Part shown: in pieces, positions 1 to 9,803 of the stretch
Layout of the letters: each line of letters opens with the position of its first letter
Position numbering within the stretch: the first letter of the stretch is position 1
Origin: Cladochytrium replicatum
Lineage: Eukaryota > Chytridiomycota > Chytridiomycetes > Cladochytriales > Cladochytriaceae
Direction: 5' to 3'
NCBI GenBank assembly: GCA_025526935.1
Contig: JAHLKD010000062.1
Location: forward strand, 248,001-312,000
DNA: 64,000 bases
Position numbers and translations under genes: made by a program
Notes under the pieces: model-generated
The model's database searches: none
Seen by the model: the letters and a program-made list of their open reading frames with translations, nothing else
Told to the model about the DNA's origin: nothing

Positions 1-2161
1 AACAAGGCCAAATCATCTGCAAATAAAAAAGAATTATATCGTGGTTTGGCAGGATGAAAGAGTGTTATAGGTGGGGCAAATGGTCAGAGGAGCCCAGGTA
101 GAGGATCAAGAAAAGTGATATAGAGAAGTGGACTGAGAACAGAACCTTGAAACAAACCTCTAAACAAATCAAAAGCATCTGAAAAACAATTTGCAACAAC
201 CACTCTGGAAGAACAAAAATCAAACAGAGACTTCAAAACAAAAACAAATGGCAACGGTACTCCCCTAGAAAGAAGCTCAGCCCAAAGAATTGCACGATTT
301 GTGGTGTCATAAGCTGCTTGAATATCTAAAAAACCAGCAACCCAAGGAACCTTGGCATTAGACGCACGGGAGATACATGCCTGAAGACCAAAAACACATT
401 CCATTCCCGAGCGGTGTGACTGAAATCCTGCTTGGGCAGCATCAAGTGGGCGTTGAGACGTGATAGCAGAATAAAGATGTGGCAACAAAGCTCGCTCAAA
501 AACTTTTCAGGCAACACACGAAAGAGTAATGGGGCGATAATTAGTAATATCACCAAGCGTACCACGTTGCTTCCAAACTGGGTGCAAAAGCCCAAGATTC
601 CATGAAGTGGGTGTAAGACTACTGCGAAAATGGACTGAGAAAGTTGCAGGAACAATGGAGCAAGAATAGCTGAAATTGGGCGATAAAGTTCTGCAGGCAG
701 ACGATCATGACCCGGGGCAGACTCCAAAGGGCAGTCCCTAATAGCTAGAACAAAAGCTTCAACATCCAATGGCAGCTGAAAATCACACAGAACAATTGAA
801 GGTGAAACTGGGTCAGCAGCTTGAGCATTGTAGACACTAGCAAAATGATCAGAATATTTGGCTAAAGACTGAGGATCAAAATCTAAACCATTAGCTGAAG
901 TACGAAAGTTAGCGCAGCGCTGAGCATGAGACACATGTTTCAGAAGAGAAGGTACTGATGAAGAACTAGGGTCATCAAAAAAATTTGCTTTTGTCTTACG
1001 CCTGTGTGATCTCAGAGCTGATTTGAATGCTTTGTGACTATCACGTTGGCGAGTTCTTAGAAAAGGAAGAAGAGGGTCAGAAGAATTGTGGTGAAAGAGG
1101 GAATAATAGTCACGGAATGCTGAACGAGCCTTACTACGCAACAAAGCAATCTCAGGGGGCAGAGGAGTGGTCGCTGGTGCTCTACGACGAGGTGTTGGTG
1201 GTCCCAATGTCAGAACTGCTGTTGCCTCAACAAAATCAACTATAATTTGAAATGCGGAATCAATTGCTCCCTGGGCCACTGCACGAGAAAGAGAAGTCCC
1301 CACAGGGACCTGAAGTGGTTCCAATGCTGCTGTTAGCGCCTCTGATGTTGGAAGAAGCAGAATCTTAGCAGTTTCTCTGTGCGACTTACGAATAACTTCA
1401 TCCTTTAACAATCGGAGATTCCAAGAAGGTAGAGGAGGAGGCACAGTGGCCTGAGGATCTGGGCCAGCTAAAGAAAATGAACAGGTCACTGCAAAATGGT
1501 CTGAAGGATGGGGAGCCATAGACTGGGGTTGATCATGCACTAAATAAGAGGAAGCTGTCACATAAGTAGAAGCAAAAAACAAATCAATAATTGAACTCCC
1601 TAAGTGGGAACGAAAAGTTGGGCGACGAGCTGAAGAAGAAGCTGGGACAACCAATGAAAGTGAGTGGGCTGTAAAAAAAGGAAGAAGTGCTCTGGCACGG
1701 GCACTAGTAACATGATCACCAGTGCTCTGAGTTCTAAAATTGAAGTCACCCATCAAAACTACTGGTGTATCCGAATTCGAAACAAATTGAGGAAAATCAG
1801 ATAATGCACCCAAACAGTCTTCCGCAGTCCAACGTGGGGGAAAATAAAATCCACCAATCACAACCTGACGAAACCTAAACCACAAACCAAACCCAGAAGG
1901 AACTGATGCAATCAACCTAAATTGATAAGTACTGCAACGATGTGGGTTAATAAGAAGAGCAACACCAGATGCCAAAGGAGCGTCTGGTGGAGGACGAGAA
2001 TCAAACAACAAATACTCTGAGAAAACACTGTCTAAAGTTAAATGATGAGTCTCTGTTAAAACTAAAAAATCAAGCTGATGAGTAACAAGCCAAGCAAGTA
2101 AATCTGAAAAATCCAGAGGCAAACCTCTACAGTTGAAGGTTCCAGAACGAAAAGTCCACAT
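1..2161 (-). pseudogene. Family A ORF2: AP endonuclease and reverse transcriptase, frameshifted
   Basis: ORF2 begins at the ATG at 2161. Residues 1-230 form an APE-type endonuclease: TFNCRGL, LTETHH, LMGDFNF, SIIDLFF and SDHFAV are visible in order. A linker of about 200 residues follows and then the reverse transcriptase. The frame is lost near 625 by an apparent one-base deletion and an in-frame TGA lies near 510 (between YRPITLSCVA and KVFERALL). The RT continues in another frame at 84-488 with AAQAGFQ, FLDIQAAYD and GLFQGSVLSPLLY. The catalytic FADD box would lie left of the window edge. I therefore call it a pseudogene. Confidence 0.88.
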
Positions 2162-3558
2162 TAATTGCGAGATGTAGGTTCAGAACGCGAAGAACGGGCT
2201 AAAGAAACAGTAGCTTCAAAGTCTGCAGCAGGAAGATTAGAACGAAGATAATGAAAAACTGCAGGATCATGAGTAATTCGCAAGAGGTGAGCAAATCTTT
2301 TGTGAACAGCCTTTGCTACAGCAACTTGACGTTGCTCAAGTGATTGAACAGACCCAGAACGAAGCTGCCCAGGGTCAAAAAGATCAACAGGCACCTCATC
2401 ACCTGGAAAAATGTCCTTGCGGAGCTTGTCAGCACAGTCAGAAGTACAAATAAACTCAGCAGTGTTACGCCCAATAAAACTAATATGGCGAATGTCACGG
2501 GAAAATTGAGGGTTTCCAGAAATTCGATTAATCAGAGTGCGGAGCTGATTAAGTGGCTGACGACTAATTTCCTTAAACCTCACAGTAGCAAAACCAGCAG
2601 CACGATCACGAACAGGCTGAGGAGGATTGATCAAAATTGGTGACTCAGCCGGGTAATCAATCACCAATCTGGGTGGCCGTAGTGATCTGCGAGATAGGGG
2701 GTCCACTCCAGCAACCACTGAGCGATAAAGGGCGGGTTGAGCATCTGCTTCGGCAGCTTCAATACGAACAATAGCATTTGATGCACGAGAGGCAAATTTT
2801 GCAGTGCTGAAAGGCCCAGGATTGCGAGTAGCAGGGGCAGGTGGCGGTCGGCTAGCACTCGCAACTTGAGCATAGGAAGGCACGGCAGAGACAGCAGCAG
2901 GAGGGCAGCTGATAGTTTCAACCAACGGAACTACAGCAATAGTCAATGCAGCAAAGAAGGCAGCCTCAGTCTCTGGTTCCAATACTGGGAGAAATTGCGT
3001 TGCACGAGTGAAAGCAGACATCACTAATGGATGAGATCCAGAAGTTTGAGCAGGGGCCAGCATATGCAGAGCATCCAAGAATCGGTCACGAGGAGTGGGC
3101 AAGGGAGAGGTACCATGATTAGCTGCAGAGGCATTCTTCTCGACCCTGGCACGAGAGGTAGGTCGGCGAGTCGGGGGTGATTTTGATGCTCGACGTTTCC
3201 CTTTGGGATCAGCATCAGCAAGGGTAAGTGACATTTCGACTGTATCATTCATGTGAACATCAACGACACTTGCGGGGGATCTTCCTCTAATTCGAGCCGG
3301 TTCTGAAGTGGATGATGCTTGGTCACGTGATCGTCGGTCACGTGATTTGTGAGGAGAATTCACTTCATCTGCCCACAGAAAATTTTCTCCATCAAAGTTG
3401 CTGGGCTGAGAGTCAGGAATGTTTTCCTGAGGGGCGCGAGGGTGGGACACAGAGGGAGCACGGGAGCGAGCACGGCCAGAAGCGATGAAAATTTTTGAGG
3501 GGGGTGCGGCATGCGGCGCGTCAGGCGGCTGCGCAGGCGGAGCGCTGGGAGGCGGCAT
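2161..3558 (-). CDS. Family A retrotransposon ORF1 protein (gag-like)
   Basis: The frame is open from the ATG at 3558 to TAA at 2161-2163, about 465 codons. The N-terminus is rich in Pro and Ala (MPPPSAPPAQPPDAPHAAPP) and is followed by a Ser/Arg-rich low-complexity part. The C-terminal third contains a conserved block (VIDYPAESPILINPPQP, then a region with HISFIGRN) shared with ORF1 of family B at 8036-9428, so this is probably the nucleic-acid-binding part. I see no clear zinc knuckle. The stop codon overlaps the ORF2 ATG as TAATG, which points to translational coupling. The frame upstream of 3558 is only simple repeat. Confidence 0.85.
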   Translation of the reverse strand: MPPPSAPPAQPPDAPHAAPPSKIFIASGRARSRAPSVSHPRAPQENIPDSQPSNFDGENFLWADEVNSPHKSRDRRSRDQASSTSEPARIRGRSPASVVDVHMNDTVEMSLTLADADPKGKRRASKSPPTRRPTSRARVEKNASAANHGTSPLPTPRDRFLDALHMLAPAQTSGSHPLVMSAFTRATQFLPVLEPETEAAFFAALTIAVVPLVETISCPPAAVSAVPSYAQVASASRPPPAPATRNPGPFSTAKFASRASNAIVRIEAAEADAQPALYRSVVAGVDPLSRRSLRPPRLVIDYPAESPILINPPQPVRDRAAGFATVRFKEISRQPLNQLRTLINRISGNPQFSRDIRHISFIGRNTAEFICTSDCADKLRKDIFPGDEVPVDLFDPGQLRSGSVQSLEQRQVAVAKAVHKRFAHLLRITHDPAVFHYLRSNLPAADFEATVSLARSSRSEPTSRN

Positions 3559-3572
3559 TGATTTGAGAGAGA

Positions 3573-3626
<54 letters not shown>

Positions 3627-3635
3627 TTTTTTTTA
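3559..3635. repeat. (GA)n/(GT)n simple repeat and poly(T) at an element junction
   Basis: Read on the minus strand this is poly(A), then (CT)n, a short (CA)n and the family A 5' end. The poly(A) is the tail of the next element in the array (3636-3727). The same poly(A)-(CT)n order recurs at 9439-9522 and 27552-27598, and in short form at 3728-3745 and 9798-9810. Confidence 0.9.
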
Positions 3636-3727
3636 TTAACAATATTATTATTTATTTTGCACATACAATGCATAACAAAAAACAACACCCAAAGTGCCTT
3701 ACAAGATGGTCATGGACCAGCACATAG
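3636..3727 (-). mobile_element. Family A 3'-end fragment, severely 5'-truncated
   Basis: About 90 bp matching the extreme 3' end of family A (compare 3794-3885 and 9826-9917): it starts with the motif TTAACAATATTATTATTTAT next to the poly(T) and breaks off after CACATAGG. A short AGAGAGA and a new poly(T) follow at 3728-3745, so this is an independent 5'-truncated insertion of the kind made by target-primed reverse transcription. It has no coding content. Confidence 0.85.
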
Positions 3728-3793
3728 GAGAGAGATTTTTTTTTTTTAAGAATATTATTTTTTTCTTTTTCCCTTTTTTTTTTTTTTTTTTTT

Positions 3794-4490
3794 TAACAAT
3801 ATTATTATTTATTTTGCACATACAGTGCATAACAAAAAACAACACCCAAAGTGCCTTACAAGATGGTCATGGACCAGCACATAGGGAAGCGCGCGCAGCA
3901 TAAGGAAAAGCAACAAAGCAAAACAGAGAATGTAAACTCAAACCTGTGGCTACCTGTCAGATACTGCTAAGGTGCCAAAAAAACAGGTGAGTAATAAATA
4001 ATGAGAAAAGAAACCGTTAAAGATCCACAAATGCAGGGCCAAAGAGGGAGTCTGGAGGAGAAACTTCTAATGGCAGACCCATACAGTGAAGCCAAATCTT
4101 ATGGAGACAACAAAACTAGATACCACGGTGCAAGATTCGCTGGGTTGACAATGCGAAGTGGACGAAGGCTATCAATTGCAACGTCAAGCGGAAGTTGTAA
4201 AACAGGAACAGGAACAGGAGGCAACAATAGGTCAAGACGCAAACATTCTGAAACATGAGATCTAGAGAGAGTTGCAGTGCGGCAGTGACAACACTGCTTG
4301 CGGGGGTGATAAAACAAATGTCCAAGGCGATACTGCAGAAGCCTCAAGATTGACGAAATAGGGAAGCATGGAGGAGCAATTGCTAGCGCATGAGGGTGTG
4401 CAGATGCAAGGGGAGCAAAGCTAGCAGCTATAGAACCATAGGCAGATGAGGCTACTTGGTGAAAGTGATTTGTGATAACATCAGAAGGTT
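3794..4490 (-). mobile_element. Family A 3' fragment with end of ORF2
   Basis: The plus-strand poly(T) at 3776-3793 is the poly(A) tail. The piece contains the 3' UTR and the last ~150 codons of ORF2 on the minus strand: RLGHLFYHPRKQCCHCRTAT with a C-x2-C...H...C cluster, then PLDVAIDSL and NLAPWYLV. The same C-terminal arrangement is seen in family B (C-x2-C-x9-H-x3-C near 4905-4960). The 5' end is truncated at about 4490, next to the poly(A) tail of the family B copy. Frame changes near the end show decay. Confidence 0.85.
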
Positions 4491-4493
4491 CCC

Positions 4494-7400
4494 TTTTTTT
4501 TTTTTTTTTTTTTTTGAACTAGATAATATGTATTTATTGTCCAACCAATACATATCACCCGCTGGTGCAAAATCCAAATACAAGTGTAAAAATACACGTA
4601 AATTGGCAGCACATGGGGAGCCGTGCGAGCCGTAGGAAAAGTAAAATGTTTCAAAACACTAAGGCATATCCAAATCAACAAAAGCAGACAAGATACAATC
4701 AGGAGCTGGAGACAAAACTAACTCATAACCAAGACAGTTTGACCAAATGCGGTTAAGTGCACGAAGAACAAGAACCCACTGGGAAAAAGCAGGGGAAGGA
4801 TAAAAAGGCCGTGGTGAAAGCATATCAATTGCAATGTCAAGAGGTAGGCGGGGATCGTCAGGCGGGCCTAAATCAAAACTAGCAGACAAACTAGCACGCA
4901 AATGTAGACACACAGAGACATGGGCACGCGACACTTCAGGGGCATCATGACAGTTCCTACAATAAGGTCGGGGGTTTGGAAACAGGCGGCCAAGCCGATA
5001 TAGCAGGAACAAACGAAGACATACTGTTGGGAGATGTTGGTGTGGGGGTAGCAACAAAGGGTGGCGAAGTTTCAAATTGCGGACAGGGGCAAACGAAACT
5101 GCAATTGGTCCATTATGCGCAACAGCTAAAGACTGAAAATGCAACATCAACGGATGAAGTGGGAGCACAACAGGCATAGGAACAATGAGATCATTGTGAC
5201 AAGCGGAAAAATAAGGAGATGAACCATAACCGACTGGAGATGACCGATAGAATTGCAACACAGCAGCTGGTAACAGAGGGCTGGAATCACTAGACCAGCG
5301 AGCAAACATACGTGCCTGAAGGTACTTCAGCCTGAACTCAAAAGTAGGAATTTGCGCTAACAGCAACAAACCAACACGCGAAGTGGTATGGGCTATCGAA
5401 AACAGACGACACAGTGCATGATAACAAAAACGCTCGAGTACCTGAAGCTGAGCAGTGGAAGGCCGAATAAGTGCTAAACCAAACTCAAGTGAAGGTCTAA
5501 TAAAAGACAAAAACAACAACCTGGCAACACGAGGAGCAGACCCACCAAAGTACGAGACATAAGGTGCAAAAAGATACAATGAGGCACGAGCTTTCTCTAA
5601 GCGATGATCAATAGTTGCAGCAAGATCAAACCCTGCACTAGTAAAATAGTGACCAAGGTATCTAAATGAAACCTTGACAGGGAGGGCAGAGCCATGAAGC
5701 TTCAAGGGGGTGGGTAACCGTTGAGAAGATAACACAGCACACTTTGAAGGTGAAAACACAAAATGAGAAGCTAAAGCAAAATCTTCACAAATTTTCAATG
5801 CACGTTGGGCTTGCTCAGGGGTGGCAGAAAACAAAGCTATGTCATCAGCAAAAAACAACGAATTGAAAACAGGAGTGTTATAAGAAAACCTAGCAAGATG
5901 AGAAGATTCACGACGAAGGAGCTGTGCTAAAGGATTGATGAAAACTGAGTACAAGAATGGAGACAAAACAGAACCTTGAAAAAGACCTCGTGGAAGCGAA
6001 AACAAATCAGAAGAACGATTCTCTATAACAACCTGAGAAGAACAACGATCAAACATACTCATCAAAACAGAGATCAAACGGTTTGGAATTCTGGGAAATT
6101 GACGAAGACGTTCCCACAAAAGAGGCCTATGCACAGTATCATACGCTGCTTTAATATCTAAGAAAGTAACACAATAAGGCAGAGCAGTGCGGGAAGCCCG
6201 TCGAAGGGTAGCATCTAATGCAAAAACACACTCAACACCTGAACGATTGGCCTGGAAACCAGCTTGGGCGGGATCAAGTTTACCAACATGAGCTACAAGC
6301 ATAGGAAGCAGGGTACGCTCAAAGATTTTTCTATCAACATTGGTTAAAGTAATGGGGCGGTACTGACTAATATCACCAATGGAGCCCTTATTCTTCCAAA
6401 CAGGTAACAACAAGCCAGCATTCCAGGCAGAGGGCGACAAACCTGAACGGAAAATAGCGTTTGAAAGTTGAACAAAAAGGATAGCAACATCAGAAGCTAA
6501 CGGCTTAAATAACTCAGCTGGAATATGGTTTGGGCCAGGAGCAGAGTTGTTTGGGGAAGAACGAAGAGCACAAACAAAGTCACTAACACTAACTGACACA
6601 GAATCATTCAGCGCATGTAGACGAACGTGTTCTGCACTGGCAGAGGATTGTGCAAACTGAGTCTGATAAACGGAGGCAAAGTGATTGCGATAATGAGATA
6701 AAGAGGCAGGATCAGACAATAAACCACTTGCAGCTGAGCGCCGTTGATGACACCTACGCGCGGTGGAAAGAACTTTGCTAACCTCGGTTAAAGAACTAGG
6801 AGAAGAACTAAACATATTGTCGCCAGAAGCCTCTCGAGCTCGCTGAGAAAGAGACCAAGTACGAAAAGCTTTGACACGCTCACGCGATAGCCGGTCACGC
6901 TCCAAGCGGCAATACTCAACTAAACCAGGATCAGGATCATCACAGGAAGAAACAGCTAAATAGTGCTTATGAGCAAGTAAGTAGCTCCGTCGCAAGGCCA
7001 CTAAATGCGGCGGCAACAATGGCAGGGCAGGGCGACGGCGAACTAAACTGGGGGGTCCAATGACACAAGCAGCACATGAAGTAACAAAGGACAAAATAAT
7101 ATCCAATGCAGAGTCAATACATCCCTGTGCAACATCCACAGACATTTGGGCAAAGGCGGGAGCTTCTAAAATTGGACTGAGTGCAGCATTGACATCAGCA
7201 AGGGTGGGATCAAAAAACAAATGTCCCACATCCTCCATTGCTTGAAAGACAGCAGGTTCACGCAACAGATGAGCAGCCCAGCGCTTGTGGGGGGGTGCAG
7301 CAGAGGGAGCGCTGGCATTGGGAGGAGCAAAAGAAAAAACAGCTGTAACCGGAAAATGGTCAGAAGCCCAAGGCATAAACTCGCCGTCGGCTAGACGACT

Positions 7401-9433
7401 ATGAACTATGTAAGAAATAGGATCACATTGAAGCAGAGGATTGACAAACAACAAATCGATAATGGAGTCACCATTGCGAGAAGAAAATGTGGGGTTATGA
7501 CAGGAAGGGTGCTTAACTAGAGAGAAACTAGCGGCAGAAATAAATTGCTCAAACAACCTACCCCTACGATTTGAAGAATGATCACCAGTAGCTAAAAAAC
7601 GGGCATTGAAATCGCCCAACAAAAGAACAGGGCACGGAGACGACGGGACATGTTGAGGAAGTGAAGCAATAAACTCTTCAAGGAAGGGGTCCTGAGCAAT
7701 ACCACATGGAGGCAAATAATACCCTCCAACCAAAAGCCCACGAAATGTAAACCATAGAGAGGTGCCACCATAACTAGAAACGAGACGGAAATCAGAAGCT
7801 CTACAAAGACTGCGATTGATCAAGACTCCCACACCAGCCTGTCGTGTACCCGATGACCCAGGAGAAAAACGAGTGTCAAAAATCAAATCTGGAGAAGGCA
7901 GCGGGTCTAAAGGAAAAAGGTGTGTTTCAGTCAGGAGCAGAAAAACAATGTGATTTGCGCGCATAAAACGAAACAGTGAATCAAGAACTCCAAAGCTCAA
8001 ATTGCGACAATTGAAGGTACCAACTCGAACACTAATCATTGACGAAGATGGGTTGAGCGAGGTCTCAATCCCGCGGGCACTGTCCAGCACAGTTTCCTGA
8101 GCATCCATGGGGAGCTGACCACGGACATACAGGAAAATAGCAGGATCAGTAACTGAACTGAGGATATGTGCGTATCTCTTGTGGACAACTTCCCTGACCG
8201 CAGCCTCCCGCTGCTCCAAAGGCAGAGTAGAGGCTCGGCGAAGAAAGTCAGGGTTTGATTCGTCAGTGGAAGCTTCCTGGGTGGAGAAGTGCGCACGGAG
8301 AGCAATTGCGGTTGAGCGAATACAGATAAAGGAAGCAATGTTGCGACCAACGAAACTGATGTGGCGGATACCACGCACCACCTCATCGCCCAAGAGAGCC
8401 CTCAGCATGGTCCGCACAAAGCCGAGCCGCTGTCTCATGATGTCCTTGATGTACACAGTGGTCAAATCATCCACACGGGCCTGAAGATCAGCAGGTGGGG
8501 AGACCAGCAGCGGAGAGGTCGGAGGATAGAATACGACAGGCCGAGGGCCACGAAGGCTGACATTCGAAGTGGGGTCACGACCAGCAAGGGCAGTCCTGAC
8601 AGCTTCTGTACGAGATTCAGCACTCAGTGTGGGGAGACTCTCAAGCACACGGGCACGGGCATTGGCAGCAGCAGCGGCATAAGTGCGTGGACCACGAGGT
8701 CCACGTGGGGCAGGTCGACTAGACGGGGGGCGAGGGCCAGGAGCACCAGAGTTCCCAAGATCGTCCTGAATTGGAGGATTACCATGCAGTTGTCTAGGGG
8801 GAAGGCACACAGGCGCAGCCACATCATCATGGCGGGAGACTGGGGCAACTGGAGGTGAAGGCGAAGGCAGCGGCCTCCCAAAGCGACCCACCAGATCCTC
8901 GGCCATATCACGACAAACACTAAAAAATTCAGCAGGAGTGTCCCTCGGCAAATGTGCAAGCATAGGATCCAGCATCGCCAACGGATCAAAGGTTGCACAA
9001 ACAGATCGCATCTGAGTGAGAACGACACGGAGATCGGCCAGAGATGCAACACTCGAGGGAGCAGCCACAGCAGCAAGAACCCGGACACCCGGCAGATGTG
9101 ATCGAGAACGAGAACGGGAGCGACCACGGGGCAATTCATGTTCAGCAGGTCTTTTGGCGATTCGGTCACGTGATCGGAAGTCACGTGATTCGGCATTTTC
9201 ATCCTCCCCCATATTCACATCATCGGCCCAGTGAATTGGAGAGGCAGGAGCGGAGAATGGAAGCTGTGGAGCGGAATTTTCAACAGAGGAGGCACGGGGG
9301 TGCGAACGGGCCTCAAAAATCACGGTGCCACCAGAAATTCCATCAGGGGGCACAGCGGGGGGTGCGGCGGGCGGCGCGGCATGCGGCGCATCAGGCGGCT
9401 GTGCATGCGGAGCGCTGGGAGGCGGCATTGATT

Positions 9434-9438
<5 letters not shown>
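4494..9438 (-). mobile_element. Non-LTR retrotransposon, family B, copy 1 (apparently complete)
   Basis: The element runs on the minus strand from a short CA/CT leader before the ATG at 9428 to a poly(A) tail (plus-strand poly(T) 4494-4515). The 3' UTR carries the block CCTACGGCTCGCACGGCTCC that is also found in both SINE copies. All coding domains are in one open frame, with intact endonuclease and reverse transcriptase motifs. This is the only non-LTR copy in the window that could be autonomous. A second copy lies on the plus strand at 27599-42417. Confidence 0.93.
4659..9428 (-). CDS. Family B retrotransposon polyprotein (ORF1 fused to endonuclease-reverse transcriptase)
   Basis: One frame of 1589 codons. 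Residues 1-460 are ORF1: a Pro/Ala-rich start, an Arg/Ser-rich RSRSRSRSH stretch and a conserved C-terminal block shared with family A ORF1. Residues ~465-690 are an APE endonuclease (TFNCRNL, LLTETH, LLLGDFNAR, SIIDLLFVN, ASDHFPV). Residues ~950-1230 are the reverse transcriptase: QYRPITLTNVDRKIFE, FLDIKAAYD, GLFQGSVLSPFLYS and the catalytic FADDIALF. Near the C-terminus is a C-x2-C-x9-H-x3-C cluster. In copy 2 ORF1 ends in a TGA overlapping the ORF2 ATG. Here a net 5-base difference near 8068 puts both in one frame, so this is a fusion. Confidence 0.9.
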   Translation of the reverse strand: MPPPSAPHAQPPDAPHAAPPAAPPAVPPDGISGGTVIFEARSHPRASSVENSAPQLPFSAPASPIHWADDVNMGEDENAESRDFRSRDRIAKRPAEHELPRGRSRSRSRSHLPGVRVLAAVAAPSSVASLADLRVVLTQMRSVCATFDPLAMLDPMLAHLPRDTPAEFFSVCRDMAEDLVGRFGRPLPSPSPPVAPVSRHDDVAAPVCLPPRQLHGNPPIQDDLGNSGAPGPRPPSSRPAPRGPRGPRTYAAAAANARARVLESLPTLSAESRTEAVRTALAGRDPTSNVSLRGPRPVVFYPPTSPLLVSPPADLQARVDDLTTVYIKDIMRQRLGFVRTMLRALLGDEVVRGIRHISFVGRNIASFICIRSTAIALRAHFSTQEASTDESNPDFLRRASTLPLEQREAAVREVVHKRYAHILSSVTDPAIFLYVRGQLPMDAQETVLDSARGIETSLNPSSSMISVRVGTFNCRNLSFGVLDSLFRFMRANHIVFLLLTETHLFPLDPLPSPDLIFDTRFSPGSSGTRQAGVGVLINRSLCRASDFRLVSSYGGTSLWFTFRGLLVGGYYLPPCGIAQDPFLEEFIASLPQHVPSSPCPVLLLGDFNARFLATGDHSSNRRGRLFEQFISAASFSLVKHPSCHNPTFSSRNGDSIIDLLFVNPLLQCDPISYIVHSRLADGEFMPWASDHFPVTAVFSFAPPNASAPSAAPPHKRWAAHLLREPAVFQAMEDVGHLFFDPTLADVNAALSPILEAPAFAQMSVDVAQGCIDSALDIILSFVTSCAACVIGPPSLVRRRPALPLLPPHLVALRRSYLLAHKHYLAVSSCDDPDPGLVEYCRLERDRLSRERVKAFRTWSLSQRAREASGDNMFSSSPSSLTEVSKVLSTARRCHQRRSAASGLLSDPASLSHYRNHFASVYQTQFAQSSASAEHVRLHALNDSVSVSVSDFVCALRSSPNNSAPGPNHIPAELFKPLASDVAILFVQLSNAIFRSGLSPSAWNAGLLLPVWKNKGSIGDISQYRPITLTNVDRKIFERTLLPMLVAHVGKLDPAQAGFQANRSGVECVFALDATLRRASRTALPYCVTFLDIKAAYDTVHRPLLWERLRQFPRIPNRLISVLMSMFDRCSSQVVIENRSSDLFSLPRGLFQGSVLSPFLYSVFINPLAQLLRRESSHLARFSYNTPVFNSLFFADDIALFSATPEQAQRALKICEDFALASHFVFSPSKCAVLSSQRLPTPLKLHGSALPVKVSFRYLGHYFTSAGFDLAATIDHRLEKARASLYLFAPYVSYFGGSAPRVARLLFLSFIRPSLEFGLALIRPSTAQLQVLERFCYHALCRLFSIAHTTSRVGLLLLAQIPTFEFRLKYLQARMFARWSSDSSPLLPAAVLQFYRSSPVGYGSSPYFSACHNDLIVPMPVVLPLHPLMLHFQSLAVAHNGPIAVSFAPVRNLKLRHPLLLPPHQHLPTVCLRLFLLYRLGRLFPNPRPYCRNCHDAPEVSRAHVSVCLHLRASLSASFDLGPPDDPRLPLDIAIDMLSPRPFYPSPAFSQWVLVLRALNRIWSNCLGYELVLSPAPDCILSAFVDLDMP

Positions 9439-9508
<70 letters not shown>

Positions 9509-9522
9509 TTTTTTTTTTTTTT
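9439..9522. repeat. (GA)n microsatellite and poly(T) junction
   Basis: About 65 bp of uninterrupted GA dinucleotide followed by poly(T) at 9504-9522. The poly(T) is the poly(A) tail of the adjacent minus-strand SINE. The GA tract lies directly upstream of family B copy 1. Confidence 0.93.
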
Positions 9523-9803
9523 GAATGTTATAACATGTATTGACAATGCTTAATCAGTACATGTCACCCACGTGTACTTCAACCAAGATTTGGAATCTTC
9601 AGTACTTGGGGAGCCGTGCGAGCCGTAGGAAAGAGGAGCGAAGGCAATGGCGAATCGAAGGAGGTGTGGCGCGGTACTTGCACGTGACACGATATTGCGA
9701 GAGATATATTTCGTAGGAAATTCGAATCCCGTCCCCTATAGGATTCGAACCGCGGAGTTTAGCTTCGAGAAGTCGCATTCGTACCGACTGAGCCACTAGA
9801 GAG
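9523..9803 (-). mobile_element. tRNA-derived SINE, copy 1
   Basis: On the minus strand the element begins with a tRNA-like head: an A box (TGGCTCAGTCGG, 9784-9795) and a perfect B box (GGTTCGAATCC) about 45 bases further in. A unique body follows, then a tail sharing CCTACGGCTCGCACGGCTCC with the 3' UTR of family B, then poly(A). These are the hallmarks of a Pol III-transcribed SINE mobilised in trans by a LINE with the same tail. A close plus-strand copy is at 27270-27551. It does not fold as a working tRNA. Confidence 0.85.

Larger units (their letters stand above)
1..3558 (-). mobile_element. Non-LTR retrotransposon, family A, copy 1 (runs off the left edge)
   Basis: This is a LINE-type element on the minus strand, with ORF1 upstream and an endonuclease/reverse transcriptase ORF2 downstream. 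Its 3' end lies outside the window. ORF1 starts at the ATG at 3558, 20 bp inside a (CT)n/(CA)n tract, and ORF2 follows in an overlapping stop-start. ORF2 is damaged in the reverse transcriptase part, so this copy is not autonomous. The protein ends encoded by the other family A pieces (3794-4490, 9826-10194) supply the C-terminus missing here. Confidence 0.93.

Noticed and set aside
2344-2643. Plus-strand 99-codon frame inside family A ORF1
   Set aside because: Antisense of a conserved ORF1 block that is shared with family B on the other strand.
8361-9442. Long plus-strand frames across the family B ORF1 region (for example 8361-8858 and 9044-9442)
   Set aside because: They are antisense shadows of a conserved retrotransposon frame and have no family motifs.
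9523-9803. The SINE heads as functional tRNA genes
   Set aside because: A and B boxes are intact but the acceptor and anticodon stems do not pair, and the unit repeats with a LINE-like tail and poly(A).
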